From the NCBI GenBank assembly GCA_947378965.1, contig CANCMG010000013.1, forward strand, positions 1-57,522: a DNA stretch of 57,522 nt, read 5' to 3'. Origin of the DNA: Alcaligenaceae bacterium (GTDB taxonomy: Bacteria; Pseudomonadota; Gammaproteobacteria; Burkholderiales; Burkholderiaceae_B). Under the pieces are notes generated by a model, which did no database searches, had not been told where the DNA came from, and was given only the letters and a program-made list of their open reading frames with translations. Shown here piece by piece: positions 31,655 to 39,729 of the stretch. Made by a program: the position numbers and the translations under genes. The first letter of the stretch is position 1, and each line of letters opens with the position of its first letter.

Positions 31655-33430
31655 TTAGCTGAAGCGGTAGCCGCAGTCGCTCTGTGCGAGTGCCACCGCT
31701 TGCGCGAGTTTTGCTTGATCGCTCGCCTGCAAGACATAGAGCAGATCGCCAGCACTGACGCCGGCACCTAAGCCACACGCTAAGTCAACGCCGGCGAGTT
31801 GGTCTGCAGGGGCGCCGGCGCAACGCCCTAGCCCCGAAATCACAAAACCATCGATGGCTTGCACGCGGCCACTGCGTTGTGCACGCACTTCGTGCTTGAG
31901 TACGCCTGACCACGTGAGTGGTGGCTGAGCCCCCTGAGCCGCAATGATCTTATGCATGGCGGTGCTTGCGGCGCCGGTATTCAGTAATTCGAGTGCGCGG
32001 GCACGACCGTTGGCAACGCTGCCGACCGCTGGGTCAAGTGCCAGGATCTGGCTGGCAAAAAACAGCGACTTCTCTAATAAATCGCTAGGCGCTAGTGGGT
32101 CGCGTTCAAGCACTTGCAGCACATCACGGGCCTCGAGCGCAGGGCCGATACCACGCCCGATCGGCGCTTGGCCATCTGTGGCAAAGGCCTTGACGACGAG
32201 CCCTAAGGCCGCACCCACCATTTCAAAGAGTCGAGCAAGTTCTTCTGCTGCGGGTTGGGTTTTGACCTTGCCGCCATCTGAATACGGAATATCAATCACA
32301 ACGTGGGTGGCGCCAGCCGAATATTTTTTTGACAAAATCGAAGCCACGGACCAGCGTCGCGTATCGAGCCCCAAGGGCCGAGTGATCGCGTTCATCACGT
32401 CATCAATGACCGAATGATTGAGTTTGCCGTTCCAGGCGATGCAGGCGTTGGTTTGCGCCACACACTGTTTAAGTTGCTCGGGAGTCAGGTCGACTTTTGC
32501 TAGAACCTCCATCGCATCGGCGCTACCTGCCGCCGAGGTGATAGCACGCGACGATGTTTTGGGGATGAGTAACCCGTGTGCAGCCACAATCGGAATCACC
32601 ACCATTGTGACGCGACTGCCTGGTATGCCGCCAAGCGAATGCTTGTCGACCACCATCTCGCGGCCCCACGAAATACGTGGCATCAGTTCGCTGCGGCAGC
32701 GCGCCATGGAGATAAGTTCATCGTCTGATAACTGTTGTGTGCAGGCAATTAAAAATGCTTCGAGCTCGGCGCCTGCATATTGCTTTTGGTGAATCGTGGC
32801 TAACAAGGGCCGATATTCGGCTTCAGTCAGCGCAAACCCTGCAATTTTTTTATACAACGAGGCAAGCGGCACAGGGGTTTGCCCAAGCTGTGTATAGATC
32901 GCAGCTAAAAAGCGGCTCACACCGATCGCAGGCGTTTGATCATTGGTCACGCGTAGCACGCGGGTGCCTTCAGGATACGGCTCGGTCTTGCGCGCCAAGC
33001 GTTTGGCAACATCGCCCGCAGATTCGCGACCACGCTGCGCGAGTCGCTGCGCCAAAATCTCGGGCGGCGCGCTGATTTCAACCACGACTAAATTTGGAAC
33101 ACGCGCGTTCAATTGCGCCACCATTGCGCGCGAGCCGTTGGCAATCACATGTTGCCCGGTACCAAGAGCCTCAAGCAGTGCGCTCGGTAGGCCATACGAT
33201 AGGTTGTGTGCTTGCCAAGTGATTAAAAATTTACCCTGTTGTTCAAGCTGGGCGAACTCAGAGTGCGTGCACGCTTGGTGGGCTTCACCGCCCGAGTCAG
33301 CCGGCCGGGTGATTGTGCGTGTGGCAAAAATGAATTGAGCAGGGTCGAGCTGCTGCCGCGCCCCGTCAATCAGGCTATCTTTGCCAGCCCCGCTGGGGCC
33401 GACAACAAAAAAGAAGCTGCCGCTTGCCAC
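31655..33430 (-). CDS. Fusion of ribose 1,5-bisphosphokinase (PhnN) and AMP/thymidine phosphorylase family
   Basis: A 591-residue fusion. Residues 1-~185 are PhnN: VGPSGAGKDSLIDG is the P-loop, then RTITRPADSGGE and WQAHNLSYGLP. Residues ~195-591 belong to the thymidine/AMP phosphorylase family in its archaeal-type form: DKHSLGGIPGSR, the SSRAITSAAGSADAMEVL signature, and GRGIGPALEARDVL. AMP phosphorylase turns NMP plus phosphate into base plus ribose 1,5-bisphosphate; PhnN turns that into PRPP with ATP. Both steps in one chain would recycle nucleotides to PRPP. Start GTG 33430, 11 bases after the nadC stop, so the two are co-transcribed, and NadC consumes PRPP. Domain calls are firm; the phosphorylase substrate and the pathway are inferred. 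Confidence 0.85.
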   Translation of the reverse strand: MASGSFFFVVGPSGAGKDSLIDGARQQLDPAQFIFATRTITRPADSGGEAHQACTHSEFAQLEQQGKFLITWQAHNLSYGLPSALLEALGTGQHVIANGSRAMVAQLNARVPNLVVVEISAPPEILAQRLAQRGRESAGDVAKRLARKTEPYPEGTRVLRVTNDQTPAIGVSRFLAAIYTQLGQTPVPLASLYKKIAGFALTEAEYRPLLATIHQKQYAGAELEAFLIACTQQLSDDELISMARCRSELMPRISWGREMVVDKHSLGGIPGSRVTMVVIPIVAAHGLLIPKTSSRAITSAAGSADAMEVLAKVDLTPEQLKQCVAQTNACIAWNGKLNHSVIDDVMNAITRPLGLDTRRWSVASILSKKYSAGATHVVIDIPYSDGGKVKTQPAAEELARLFEMVGAALGLVVKAFATDGQAPIGRGIGPALEARDVLQVLERDPLAPSDLLEKSLFFASQILALDPAVGSVANGRARALELLNTGAASTAMHKIIAAQGAQPPLTWSGVLKHEVRAQRSGRVQAIDGFVISGLGRCAGAPADQLAGVDLACGLGAGVSAGDLLYVLQASDQAKLAQAVALAQSDCGYRFS

Positions 33431-33441
33431 TCAACGCCCGC

Positions 33442-34272
33442 TTATTCGTCTAAGCCGATATCGACCGCAGGTGCGGCCTGAGTGATTTTGCTGGTTGAGA
33501 TGTAATCCACGCCAGTGAGCGCCACGTTACGAATCGTTGCGATGCTGATACCGCCCGAGGCCTCAATTTTGGCTCGTCCTGCAACATATTGCACAGCTGT
33601 GGTCATGTCGGCAATCGACATGTTATCGAGCATGATGACATCGGCACCCGCGGCTAAAGATTCTTCGACCTGCTCAAAGCGATCGCATTCGACTTCAATC
33701 TTGGTCAAGACTGGCAGCTTGAGTTTGGCGCGCGCCACAGCTTTGCTGATACTGCCTGCCACCGCAATGTGGTTATCTTTGAGCATGACGCCGTTATCAA
33801 GGCCCAGACGATGATTTAAGCCACCTCCACAGGCAACAGCGTGCTTTTCAAGCATGCGCAGGCCTGGTGTGGTTTTACGGGTGTCGATTAAGCGTGCGCC
33901 TGTGCCGGCGATTTCGGCGTTGTAGCGAGCCGTTTCAGTGGCGATGCCACACAGGCGTTGCAAAATATTCAGGGCAGGGCGTTCGGCAGTCAAAATGCTG
34001 CGGGCGGGGCCTGACACGGTCAAAATTCTGGTGCCTTTTTCAACCTTGTCGCCGTCTTTGACGAGTTTGGTGACGGTCAGCGCGGCATCGTAGCGGGTGA
34101 AAAGACGAGCGGCCACATCGATGCCGGCAATGTACATCGGCTCGCGGGCGTTCATATGAAACGTGCCCACGGCGTCTTCATCAATCATGAGTTGTGCGGT
34201 CAGATCACAAGAGCCGATATCTTCGGTCAGCCAAAGATCAATTAAACGATCGGTCTGAAAAACGTCATACAT
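33442..34272 (-). CDS. nadC: Quinolinate phosphoribosyltransferase (nicotinate-nucleotide pyrophosphorylase)
   Basis: This 276-residue protein matches NadC. LWLTEDIGSCDLT is near the start; LIDTRKTTPGLRMLEKHAV holds the arginine and lysine residues of the quinolinate and PRPP site; GGGLNHRLGLDNGVMLKDNH follows; VECDRFEQVEE and ADVIMLDNM close the barrel. It makes nicotinate mononucleotide from quinolinate and PRPP in de novo NAD synthesis. GAGG stands about ten bases before ATG 34272. nadA and nadB are not in the window. A perfect 9-bp inverted repeat upstream could be its operator. Confidence 0.95.
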   Translation of the reverse strand: MYDVFQTDRLIDLWLTEDIGSCDLTAQLMIDEDAVGTFHMNAREPMYIAGIDVAARLFTRYDAALTVTKLVKDGDKVEKGTRILTVSGPARSILTAERPALNILQRLCGIATETARYNAEIAGTGARLIDTRKTTPGLRMLEKHAVACGGGLNHRLGLDNGVMLKDNHIAVAGSISKAVARAKLKLPVLTKIEVECDRFEQVEESLAAGADVIMLDNMSIADMTTAVQYVAGRAKIEASGGISIATIRNVALTGVDYISTSKITQAAPAVDIGLDE

Positions 34273-34319
34273 ATTGAGTGACCTCGCAGGCAGTAGATGA
34301 AGAAAATTAAGCCAAACAT

Positions 34320-34343
34320 AAAATGTAGTGTTTGCTACATTTT
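34320..34343 (-). promoter_or_regulatory. Perfect inverted repeat upstream of nadC, candidate operator
   Basis: AAAATGTAG (34320-34328), six bases (TGTTTG), then CTACATTTT (34335-34343). The arms are perfect and it lies about 50 bases before the nadC start in an otherwise AT-rich region, where a repressor of NAD synthesis genes might bind. The site does not match a motif I can name with confidence. Confidence 0.45.
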
Positions 34344-34485
34344 CATGCTAATTTAAATCGACTAATTATGCAAGAGCAAAATTAAGATTTGACGTTTAAC
34401 TCAGCACAGGCCTTACCCGCTTAAGCTGTTCATGTGCCTTGAAATGACGAATTGAGGCGCACGGCACTAAGTGCCTCTCAGCCAC

Positions 34486-35241
34486 TCACCTCATCTGCGT
34501 TCCGCCATTAACGTCCATGATGGCGCCCGACACAAAACTTGCGGCGGGTGAGCACAGGTAGGTCAGCATGCCGGCGATCTCTTCGGGTTCGCCCAGGCGT
34601 TGCATGGGGTATTCGCTGCCGTTATAGCCTTGACCAGTGGTCATGCCCGTATCGATAGGCCCAGGCGCCACACCGTTCACGCACACATGGTGGGGTGCCG
34701 CACGTTGAGCAAACCAGCGTACCAAGGCGTGAACACTACCCTTCGAGGCGCTGTAATGTGGGCCGGCGCGCAACCCCCCGGTCCAGCCAGCGATTGAGCC
34801 ACAGAGCGCGATACGTCCGTGTTTGCGCTCGATCATGCCCGGCAATACTGCGCGTACAAGATTAATCGGCCCGAGCACGTTGACTTGCATGACACGCATA
34901 AACGCGGTTTCGTTCCAGTCGGGCGCTAACCAGTCGTCCTCGAAGGGGCAGATGCCCGCGGTGTCGGCCAACGCGGTAAATGGCTTGTGCCGGCGCACTA
35001 AATTTTCAACCGCGTCACGTTGCGTGACGTCGCAAGACTCGACAGCAACTTGACCTTTGAGCGTCTGAGCAAGCGCTTCGAGCTTTGCGATGGGGCCGAT
35101 ATCCGTCAACACCAGTGACGCACCCAGTTGACTGCACAGTCGAGCGGTTGCGCTACCGATGCCGCCGGCCGCACCTGTAATCCAAAGATGGGTACCCGTC
35201 ATGTCAAAGGCTTGTGAGGCGTTGATTCTTGAAAGATTCAT
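34486..35241 (-). CDS. Short-chain dehydrogenase/reductase after the Liv operon
   Basis: A classical SDR of 251 residues: ITGAAGGIGSATARL, DTAGICPFED in place of the usual NNAG, the serine in LCGSIAGW, and YSASK as the catalytic pair. GAIMDVNGGTQMR is the usual SDR C-terminus. TAGGAGA lies eight bases before ATG 35241. It is last in the leftward series livK-livH-livM-SDR-livG-livF-SDR and separated from livF by a 41-bp repeat. It probably oxidises or reduces a compound related to the one the transporter imports; the substrate is unknown. Confidence 0.8.
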   Translation of the reverse strand: MNLSRINASQAFDMTGTHLWITGAAGGIGSATARLCSQLGASLVLTDIGPIAKLEALAQTLKGQVAVESCDVTQRDAVENLVRRHKPFTALADTAGICPFEDDWLAPDWNETAFMRVMQVNVLGPINLVRAVLPGMIERKHGRIALCGSIAGWTGGLRAGPHYSASKGSVHALVRWFAQRAAPHHVCVNGVAPGPIDTGMTTGQGYNGSEYPMQRLGEPEEIAGMLTYLCSPAASFVSGAIMDVNGGTQMR

Positions 35242-35298
35242 AGCAGTCTCCTAAGTGGTTTATAGCCTCCGCGTACTAAAGGACGAGGAGGATGTGAA

Positions 35299-35400
35299 GT
35301 CAACAGATCCCGTTGTTCAACAGGATTGACGGCTGTTCAACCGACAAATCACGTTGTTTAACAGGACTGGCGGCGGTTAAACCGATAGATAACGTTGTTT
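35299..35400 (-). repeat. 41-bp tandem repeat of the livF 3' end (2.5 copies)
   Basis: On the plus strand, 35360-35400 and 35319-35359 are 41-bp copies (AACAGGACTGGCGGCGG...GTTGTTT), with a partial at 35299-35318. The right-hand copy contains the last codons of livF (K-Q-R-Y-L-S-V-stop). In the second copy the TAA has become GAA, so it is a non-coding duplicate of the gene end. Confidence 0.85.
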
Positions 35401-36090
35401 GATATCAGCGTTGTCGTTGAGCTCGTGGATGGTGCCGCAAAAGACATCAACGCCTTTGTCGATCACCACTGCGCGATCTGCCAGACCTAAGCAAAAGTGT
35501 AGATTTTGTTCAGCCAGCACGATTGTTTTGCCAAGCTTGTGCAAGGCTTCGATCAAGTCGCCAATTTTTTGAACCATGATGGGGGCTAATCCCTCGCTGG
35601 GCTCGTCAAGCAGCAATACATCGGGGTTGCCCATCAGGGCGCGACCCACAGTCAGCATTTGTTGTTCGCCGCCCGATAACTGTCCGCCTAAGCGATCTTT
35701 CAGCGGTGCGAGCAAGGGCAGGGTGTCATACACACGTTCGAGGCTCCAGTCGTCTTCGCCGTTGGCACCGCGTTTGATTGCGATGGTGAGATTGTCATCG
35801 ACGCTTAGGTCCGGAAAGATTTGCCGATCCTCTGGCACATAGCCAATCCCGGCGCGCGCGATCAAATGCGCCGAACGACCCGTAATGCGTTTGCCATGCA
35901 ACTCAACGCTACCCGTTTTTGTGGGGTTGACGCCTGCGATGGTTTTCATGGTGGTGCTTTTACCCGCACCATTGCGGCCGAGCAACGCCAGCGTTTCACC
36001 TCGTTTGACTTCAAAAGACAGTTTAAAAAGTGCCTGACTCAAGCCATAAAAAACGTCAATCTCTTGTACTTTCAGCACGTAATCGCTCAT
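35377..36090 (-). CDS. livF: Branched-chain amino acid-type ABC transporter ATPase LivF
   Basis: This 237-residue ABC ATPase has Walker A LLGRNGAGKSTTMKTIAG, signature LSGGEQQMLTVGRALM and Walker B VLLLDEPSEGLAP, with the EDRQIFPDLSVDDNL stretch typical of LivF. It couples ATP hydrolysis to uptake through LivHM. ATG 36090 overlaps the livG stop (ATGA). The true substrate need not be leucine; many such systems in Burkholderiales import aromatic or carboxylic compounds. Confidence 0.92.
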   Translation of the reverse strand: MSDYVLKVQEIDVFYGLSQALFKLSFEVKRGETLALLGRNGAGKSTTMKTIAGVNPTKTGSVELHGKRITGRSAHLIARAGIGYVPEDRQIFPDLSVDDNLTIAIKRGANGEDDWSLERVYDTLPLLAPLKDRLGGQLSGGEQQMLTVGRALMGNPDVLLLDEPSEGLAPIMVQKIGDLIEALHKLGKTIVLAEQNLHFCLGLADRAVVIDKGVDVFCGTIHELNDNADIKQRYLSV

Positions 36091-36839
36091 GCATGCACCT
36101 CGCGTGGTTTGCCTAAGTAGGCCTCAATCACAGCTGGATTGTTGCGGATTTGTTCGGCATTACCTTCAGCCAAGACCTTGCCGTAAGACAGGACATGGAT
36201 GTGTTGCGACACGCGGAACACAATCTCCATGTCATGTTCGATCAAAACGACAGTCAGTCCGCCTTTTTTCCAAAGGCCATAGACGGTCTCGATCATTTGT
36301 TCACGCTCTTCAGGCCCCATGCCAGCGACGGGTTCATCAAGCAGTAGCACCTTTGGTTTGAGTACCAAGGCCAGGGCCATATCCAGTAACTTTTGATCGC
36401 CATGCGACAAATTGCCGCTGATCAAATGCGCCTTGGTGTGCAAGCCTAATTGCTCCATTACCTCAAAGGCTCGATCGCGTGTTTGCGCTAACGGAAACCG
36501 TCCGTGCATTTGTGCAGAGCGACCCAAGGGCGACATCAGCGCGCCGCGCAAGGACTCTTCAACCGTCAGTGTCTTAAATAACTTTGCGACTTGAAAAGCG
36601 CGACCAATCCCTTTATGAACGATCACGCTACTGGGCAGCCCGACGATGTCTTCGCCGTCCAACAAGATACGGCCTGAGTCGGGCTTAAGTGCACCAGAGA
36701 TCAGGTTAAAAAACGTGGTCTTACCCGCGCCATTGGGCCCGATCACAGCACTGAGCGACTCGGTCTTGAAGTGGATCGAGACATCAGAGGTTGCAACCAC
36801 ACCACCAAAGGCTTTGCAAAGATTTTCGATCTTAAGCAT
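36087..36839 (-). CDS. livG: Branched-chain amino acid-type ABC transporter ATPase LivG
   Basis: This 250-residue ABC ATPase has Walker A VIGPNGAGKTTFFNLISG, NLSHGDQKLLDMALAL as the signature region (S-H-G-D-Q in place of S-G-G-Q), and Walker B VLLLDEPVAGMGPEE. The S-H-G form is common in LivG. Start ATG 36839 begins right at the fold (MLKIENLCKAFGG) and overlaps the SDR stop by one base; a longer frame to 36911 lies inside the SDR gene and is rejected. Confidence 0.92.
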   Translation of the reverse strand: MLKIENLCKAFGGVVATSDVSIHFKTESLSAVIGPNGAGKTTFFNLISGALKPDSGRILLDGEDIVGLPSSVIVHKGIGRAFQVAKLFKTLTVEESLRGALMSPLGRSAQMHGRFPLAQTRDRAFEVMEQLGLHTKAHLISGNLSHGDQKLLDMALALVLKPKVLLLDEPVAGMGPEEREQMIETVYGLWKKGGLTVVLIEHDMEIVFRVSQHIHVLSYGKVLAEGNAEQIRNNPAVIEAYLGKPREVHA

Positions 36840-37630
36840 TAGCGGCCCCCAGCGGTGGTTTGAGCGGGAGGTACGCCGCCATAGGTTTGCCAAGTCGAGC
36901 CCGCCAGCCAACCTGCATCAACCGGCAAGTTGATGCCAGTGATTGCTTTGGCGGCAGGCGACAACAAGAAGCCCACCGAGTCTGCGATTTCGTCTGGGGT
37001 GACCATGCGCCCCATGGCGGCTTGCGAGGTGAGATCTTCAGGATTGCGGTCGCCGCGATCAATCGCGGCTTGCAAGGCTTCGGTTAACACGTAGCCAGGT
37101 GAAATCGCGTTGACGCGTACACCAGAGCGACCCCACTCAGCAGCCAAGCACGCTGTCATTGAGGCAACGGCCGCTTTGGCTGGCGCGTAGGCATGCAAGG
37201 GCACAGAGCGTAGTGAGGTAATTGATGCGATGTTGACAATCGCACCTTCACCTAACTCAGCCATACGAGAGCCAAACACCGCGCAGGCGAGGTAGGTGCC
37301 GCGCTGATCGACGGCCACCACGCGATCCCACTCTGTCATAGTGAGTTTGTTGGGTGGCAGGCGATGTTGCAAAATGCCGGCGCTGTTAACCAAGGCCGAA
37401 ATTGGGCCGTGCTTGGCCTCGATCATTGCGGCGACATCTCGGACCGCTTGCTCGCTTGTTACGTCGCAGGCGTAAGCATGAACGCCCATCGCTTTCATTT
37501 TTTCTTCAGACCACGTGCCAGGTAAATCGAGCGCAATGACCAAGTCGCCGCGTTTCGCTAAATGCCTGACGCAGGCCGCACCGATGCCACTCGACCCACC
37601 GGTGACTACGCTGAGATATTTTTTCGTCAT
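36839..37630 (-). CDS. Short-chain dehydrogenase/reductase inside the Liv operon
   Basis: A 263-residue SDR: VTGGSSGIGAACVRHLA, the DLP acidic position for NAD, NSAGILQ, the serine in NIASITSLRS, and YAPAK as the catalytic pair. The end (GINLPVDAGWLAGSTW) is SDR-like. It lies between livM and livG with ATGA and TAATG overlaps on both sides, so its product must be made together with the transporter. This strongly suggests it processes the imported compound. A hydroxyl or keto group is the expected target; the compound is unknown. Confidence 0.85.
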   Translation of the reverse strand: MTKKYLSVVTGGSSGIGAACVRHLAKRGDLVIALDLPGTWSEEKMKAMGVHAYACDVTSEQAVRDVAAMIEAKHGPISALVNSAGILQHRLPPNKLTMTEWDRVVAVDQRGTYLACAVFGSRMAELGEGAIVNIASITSLRSVPLHAYAPAKAAVASMTACLAAEWGRSGVRVNAISPGYVLTEALQAAIDRGDRNPEDLTSQAAMGRMVTPDEIADSVGFLLSPAAKAITGINLPVDAGWLAGSTWQTYGGVPPAQTTAGGR

Positions 37631-38595
37631 GATTGCACGCGCTTCTTGGTGAGAGTGTTAAACAGTTGCCCGACAAAATCTGTAATGCCACGCTTAAAGC
37701 CCAAGGCAAAGATCAGCACGATCACGCCTAACGCTAAGCCGTGATATTCGGTGGTGCGCGTGATGATATCGTTGAATACGTTTAATAAGCCCGCGCCAAT
37801 AATTGGGCCCAAGAAGACGTTGATGCCGCCCATCATGATCATAAACACGGCTTCGCCCGACATAGTCCAGTAACTGAACTCTGGGTACGCGCCTGATACA
37901 AATAAGGCCATCAGCGAGCCGCCGATACTGGCAAAGGCACCTGCCAAAATAAAGGCGTAAAGGCGAATACGCCACACATCGATGCCTAAGAAGCGCGCGC
38001 GGTCAGCATTGTCGCGCACCATGCGCAGGGTATAGCCAAATGGTGATTGCAAAACGTAGCGCATGATGAGCAGGCTGACCACACCAATGATGACGCAAAA
38101 CCAGTACAGCGTATTGGGATCTGCAACATTGATGCCGCCCCAAAATGGTCTGCGTGGGATGCCACCCATCAAGCCTTGGTCGCCGCCTGTCAGTGAGGTC
38201 CAGGTAATGATCACGCTATGGATCAGCATCTGAAAGGCGAGCGTCAAAAATGAGAAATAAATTTCTTTGAGTTTGACGCAAATCATGCCGATCACGAGTG
38301 CAAGCAGTGAGCAGAACACGATCGCACCTAACAGCGCTACCGGAATCGAGACCTCGGTGCGTTGCATTAAGAGCCCGAACGCATAGGCGCCACCGCCAAA
38401 AAACATGGCGTGACCGAAAGACACCATACCGCCATAGCCCACTAAAATATTCAGTGAGGTCGCAAACACCCCCAAGGCTGCGAGGCGTATCACGAAGTCA
38501 AGCGTGACTCGGCCAGGCGAAAACAGCGGTAGCACGGCTAAAAACGCGAGTGCAGCCAAGCCGATCAATAATTCTTTTTTGAAGTCATTGTTCAT
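37627..38595 (-). CDS. livM: Branched-chain amino acid-type ABC permease LivM
   Basis: This 322-residue protein has about nine hydrophobic segments and LivM blocks: NILVGYGGMVSFGHAMFFGGGAY-like sequence near residue 60, LRMVRDNADRARFLGI as the cytoplasmic coupling region, and GGINVFLGPIIGAGLL near the end. Start ATG 38595 is chosen since it gives a positively charged N-terminus before the first helix (NNDFKKELL). The stop overlaps the SDR start (ATGA). Confidence 0.9.
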   Translation of the reverse strand: MNNDFKKELLIGLAALAFLAVLPLFSPGRVTLDFVIRLAALGVFATSLNILVGYGGMVSFGHAMFFGGGAYAFGLLMQRTEVSIPVALLGAIVFCSLLALVIGMICVKLKEIYFSFLTLAFQMLIHSVIITWTSLTGGDQGLMGGIPRRPFWGGINVADPNTLYWFCVIIGVVSLLIMRYVLQSPFGYTLRMVRDNADRARFLGIDVWRIRLYAFILAGAFASIGGSLMALFVSGAYPEFSYWTMSGEAVFMIMMGGINVFLGPIIGAGLLNVFNDIITRTTEYHGLALGVIVLIFALGFKRGITDFVGQLFNTLTKKRVQS

Positions 38596-38662
38596 GAGCG
38601 CGACTCCTGCAACACCAGGCACTCAGTCGCGCGCTGTGTACGTTTTGTTTGGGTGTGAACAC

Positions 38663-39568
38663 TCATGGTCGCGGCTCCTTGCCCAATAGGCCACTTGGCT
38701 TGAGGATTAAGATCAACGCCATCGCCAAGAACATCGTGCCCTCGACGAAGAGCGGAAACCCAATCGAGCCAAATGAGCGCACCAGGCCAATGAGTAAGGC
38801 GCCAACGAGTGCACCACTGACAGAACCCATCCCCCCAATCACGGTCACGATGAACGACTCGATCAAAATCGAGAATCCCATCCCGGGTGACATCGAGCGC
38901 ACCGGCGCGGCAAGCGCACCCGCTAAGCCAGCAAGCGCACCGCCAAAGGCAAACACACCGGCGTAGATCCAAGTGGTATTCAAACCAAGCACTGAAGTCA
39001 TCGTGGGGTTGTGAGCGGCTGCGCGCACCACTTTACCGATGCGAGTGCGCGTTAGCACGTACCACATGACCAAGGCGATGACTGCCGCAGCAGCAATCAT
39101 GAACACATAAAAAACTGGCACGATGCCGTCAAAGATAAACAGAGGCGGCGCTTGAAAGGCCGCAGGCATGCCCATTGACTGAAACTCGGCGCCCCAAATA
39201 ATTTTGACCGCATCGTCCATGATAAGAATCAGGGCGTAGCACACAAGCAGCTGCAGCAAGACCTCAGCTTGATACACGCGCCGCATAAAAAAGCGTTCAA
39301 AAATCAAACTGAACAATCCGACGCCTGCGCCAGCAATCACGGCCGACAGCAGGTAGCTGTCGGTGATGCGATAGGCTGACAGAGCCATGTAGGCGCCCAG
39401 CATATACAGCGAGCCGTGCGCAAAATTAATGACGCCAAGCACACCAAAGATTAGGGTCAGGCCAGCCGCGACTAAAAAGAGCAGCGAGCCAACAATCAAA
39501 CCTGTACTGGTTTGAGTGACGATGCATGACATTGAGGTCACGCATTCATATAAGGCAATGGGATCCAC
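38663..39568 (-). CDS. livH: Branched-chain amino acid-type ABC permease LivH
   Basis: About 301 residues and eight hydrophobic segments. LIFGVLGVINFAHGSLYMLGAY is the LivH signature, VRAAAHNPTMTSVLGLN the coupling helix, and ESFIVTVIGGMGSVSGALVGALL the late block. Start GTG 39568 is preferred because GGAG lies seven bases before it; GTG 39592 is eight codons longer. The gap to livM is 67 bases, the widest within the core operon. Confidence 0.9.
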   Translation of the reverse strand: MDPIALYECVTSMSCIVTQTSTGLIVGSLLFLVAAGLTLIFGVLGVINFAHGSLYMLGAYMALSAYRITDSYLLSAVIAGAGVGLFSLIFERFFMRRVYQAEVLLQLLVCYALILIMDDAVKIIWGAEFQSMGMPAAFQAPPLFIFDGIVPVFYVFMIAAAAVIALVMWYVLTRTRIGKVVRAAAHNPTMTSVLGLNTTWIYAGVFAFGGALAGLAGALAAPVRSMSPGMGFSILIESFIVTVIGGMGSVSGALVGALLIGLVRSFGSIGFPLFVEGTMFLAMALILILKPSGLLGKEPRP

Positions 39569-39660
39569 GAAGGTCTCCGAGAGGGGGAACACGGTTGATA
39601 CAGCCGCAACAGACTGAACGGTGCAGACGGGTGCGGGTAGGACAAGAAAAAACGGCTTGT

Positions 39661-39699
39661 ATAAAAAAGGCCTCTGCTTGAACGTTCAGGCAGAGGCCT
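39661..39699 (-). terminator. Rho-independent terminator or attenuator after livK
   Basis: Arms AGGCCTCTGC (39668-39677) and GCAGAGGCCT (39690-39699) form a perfect 10-bp stem; on the reverse strand the stem is followed by TTTTTTAT. It lies between livK and livH, so it probably lowers transcription of the membrane and ATPase genes relative to the binding protein, as is usual in such operons. Confidence 0.85.
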
Positions 39700-39729
39700 G
39701 TAGACCTCAATGCAAGTCTTTAAGGTGGC

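Noticed and set aside
36840-36911. Longer livG start
   Set aside because: The extra 24 codons overlap the SDR gene and precede the ABC fold; ATG 36839 with TAATG overlap is better.
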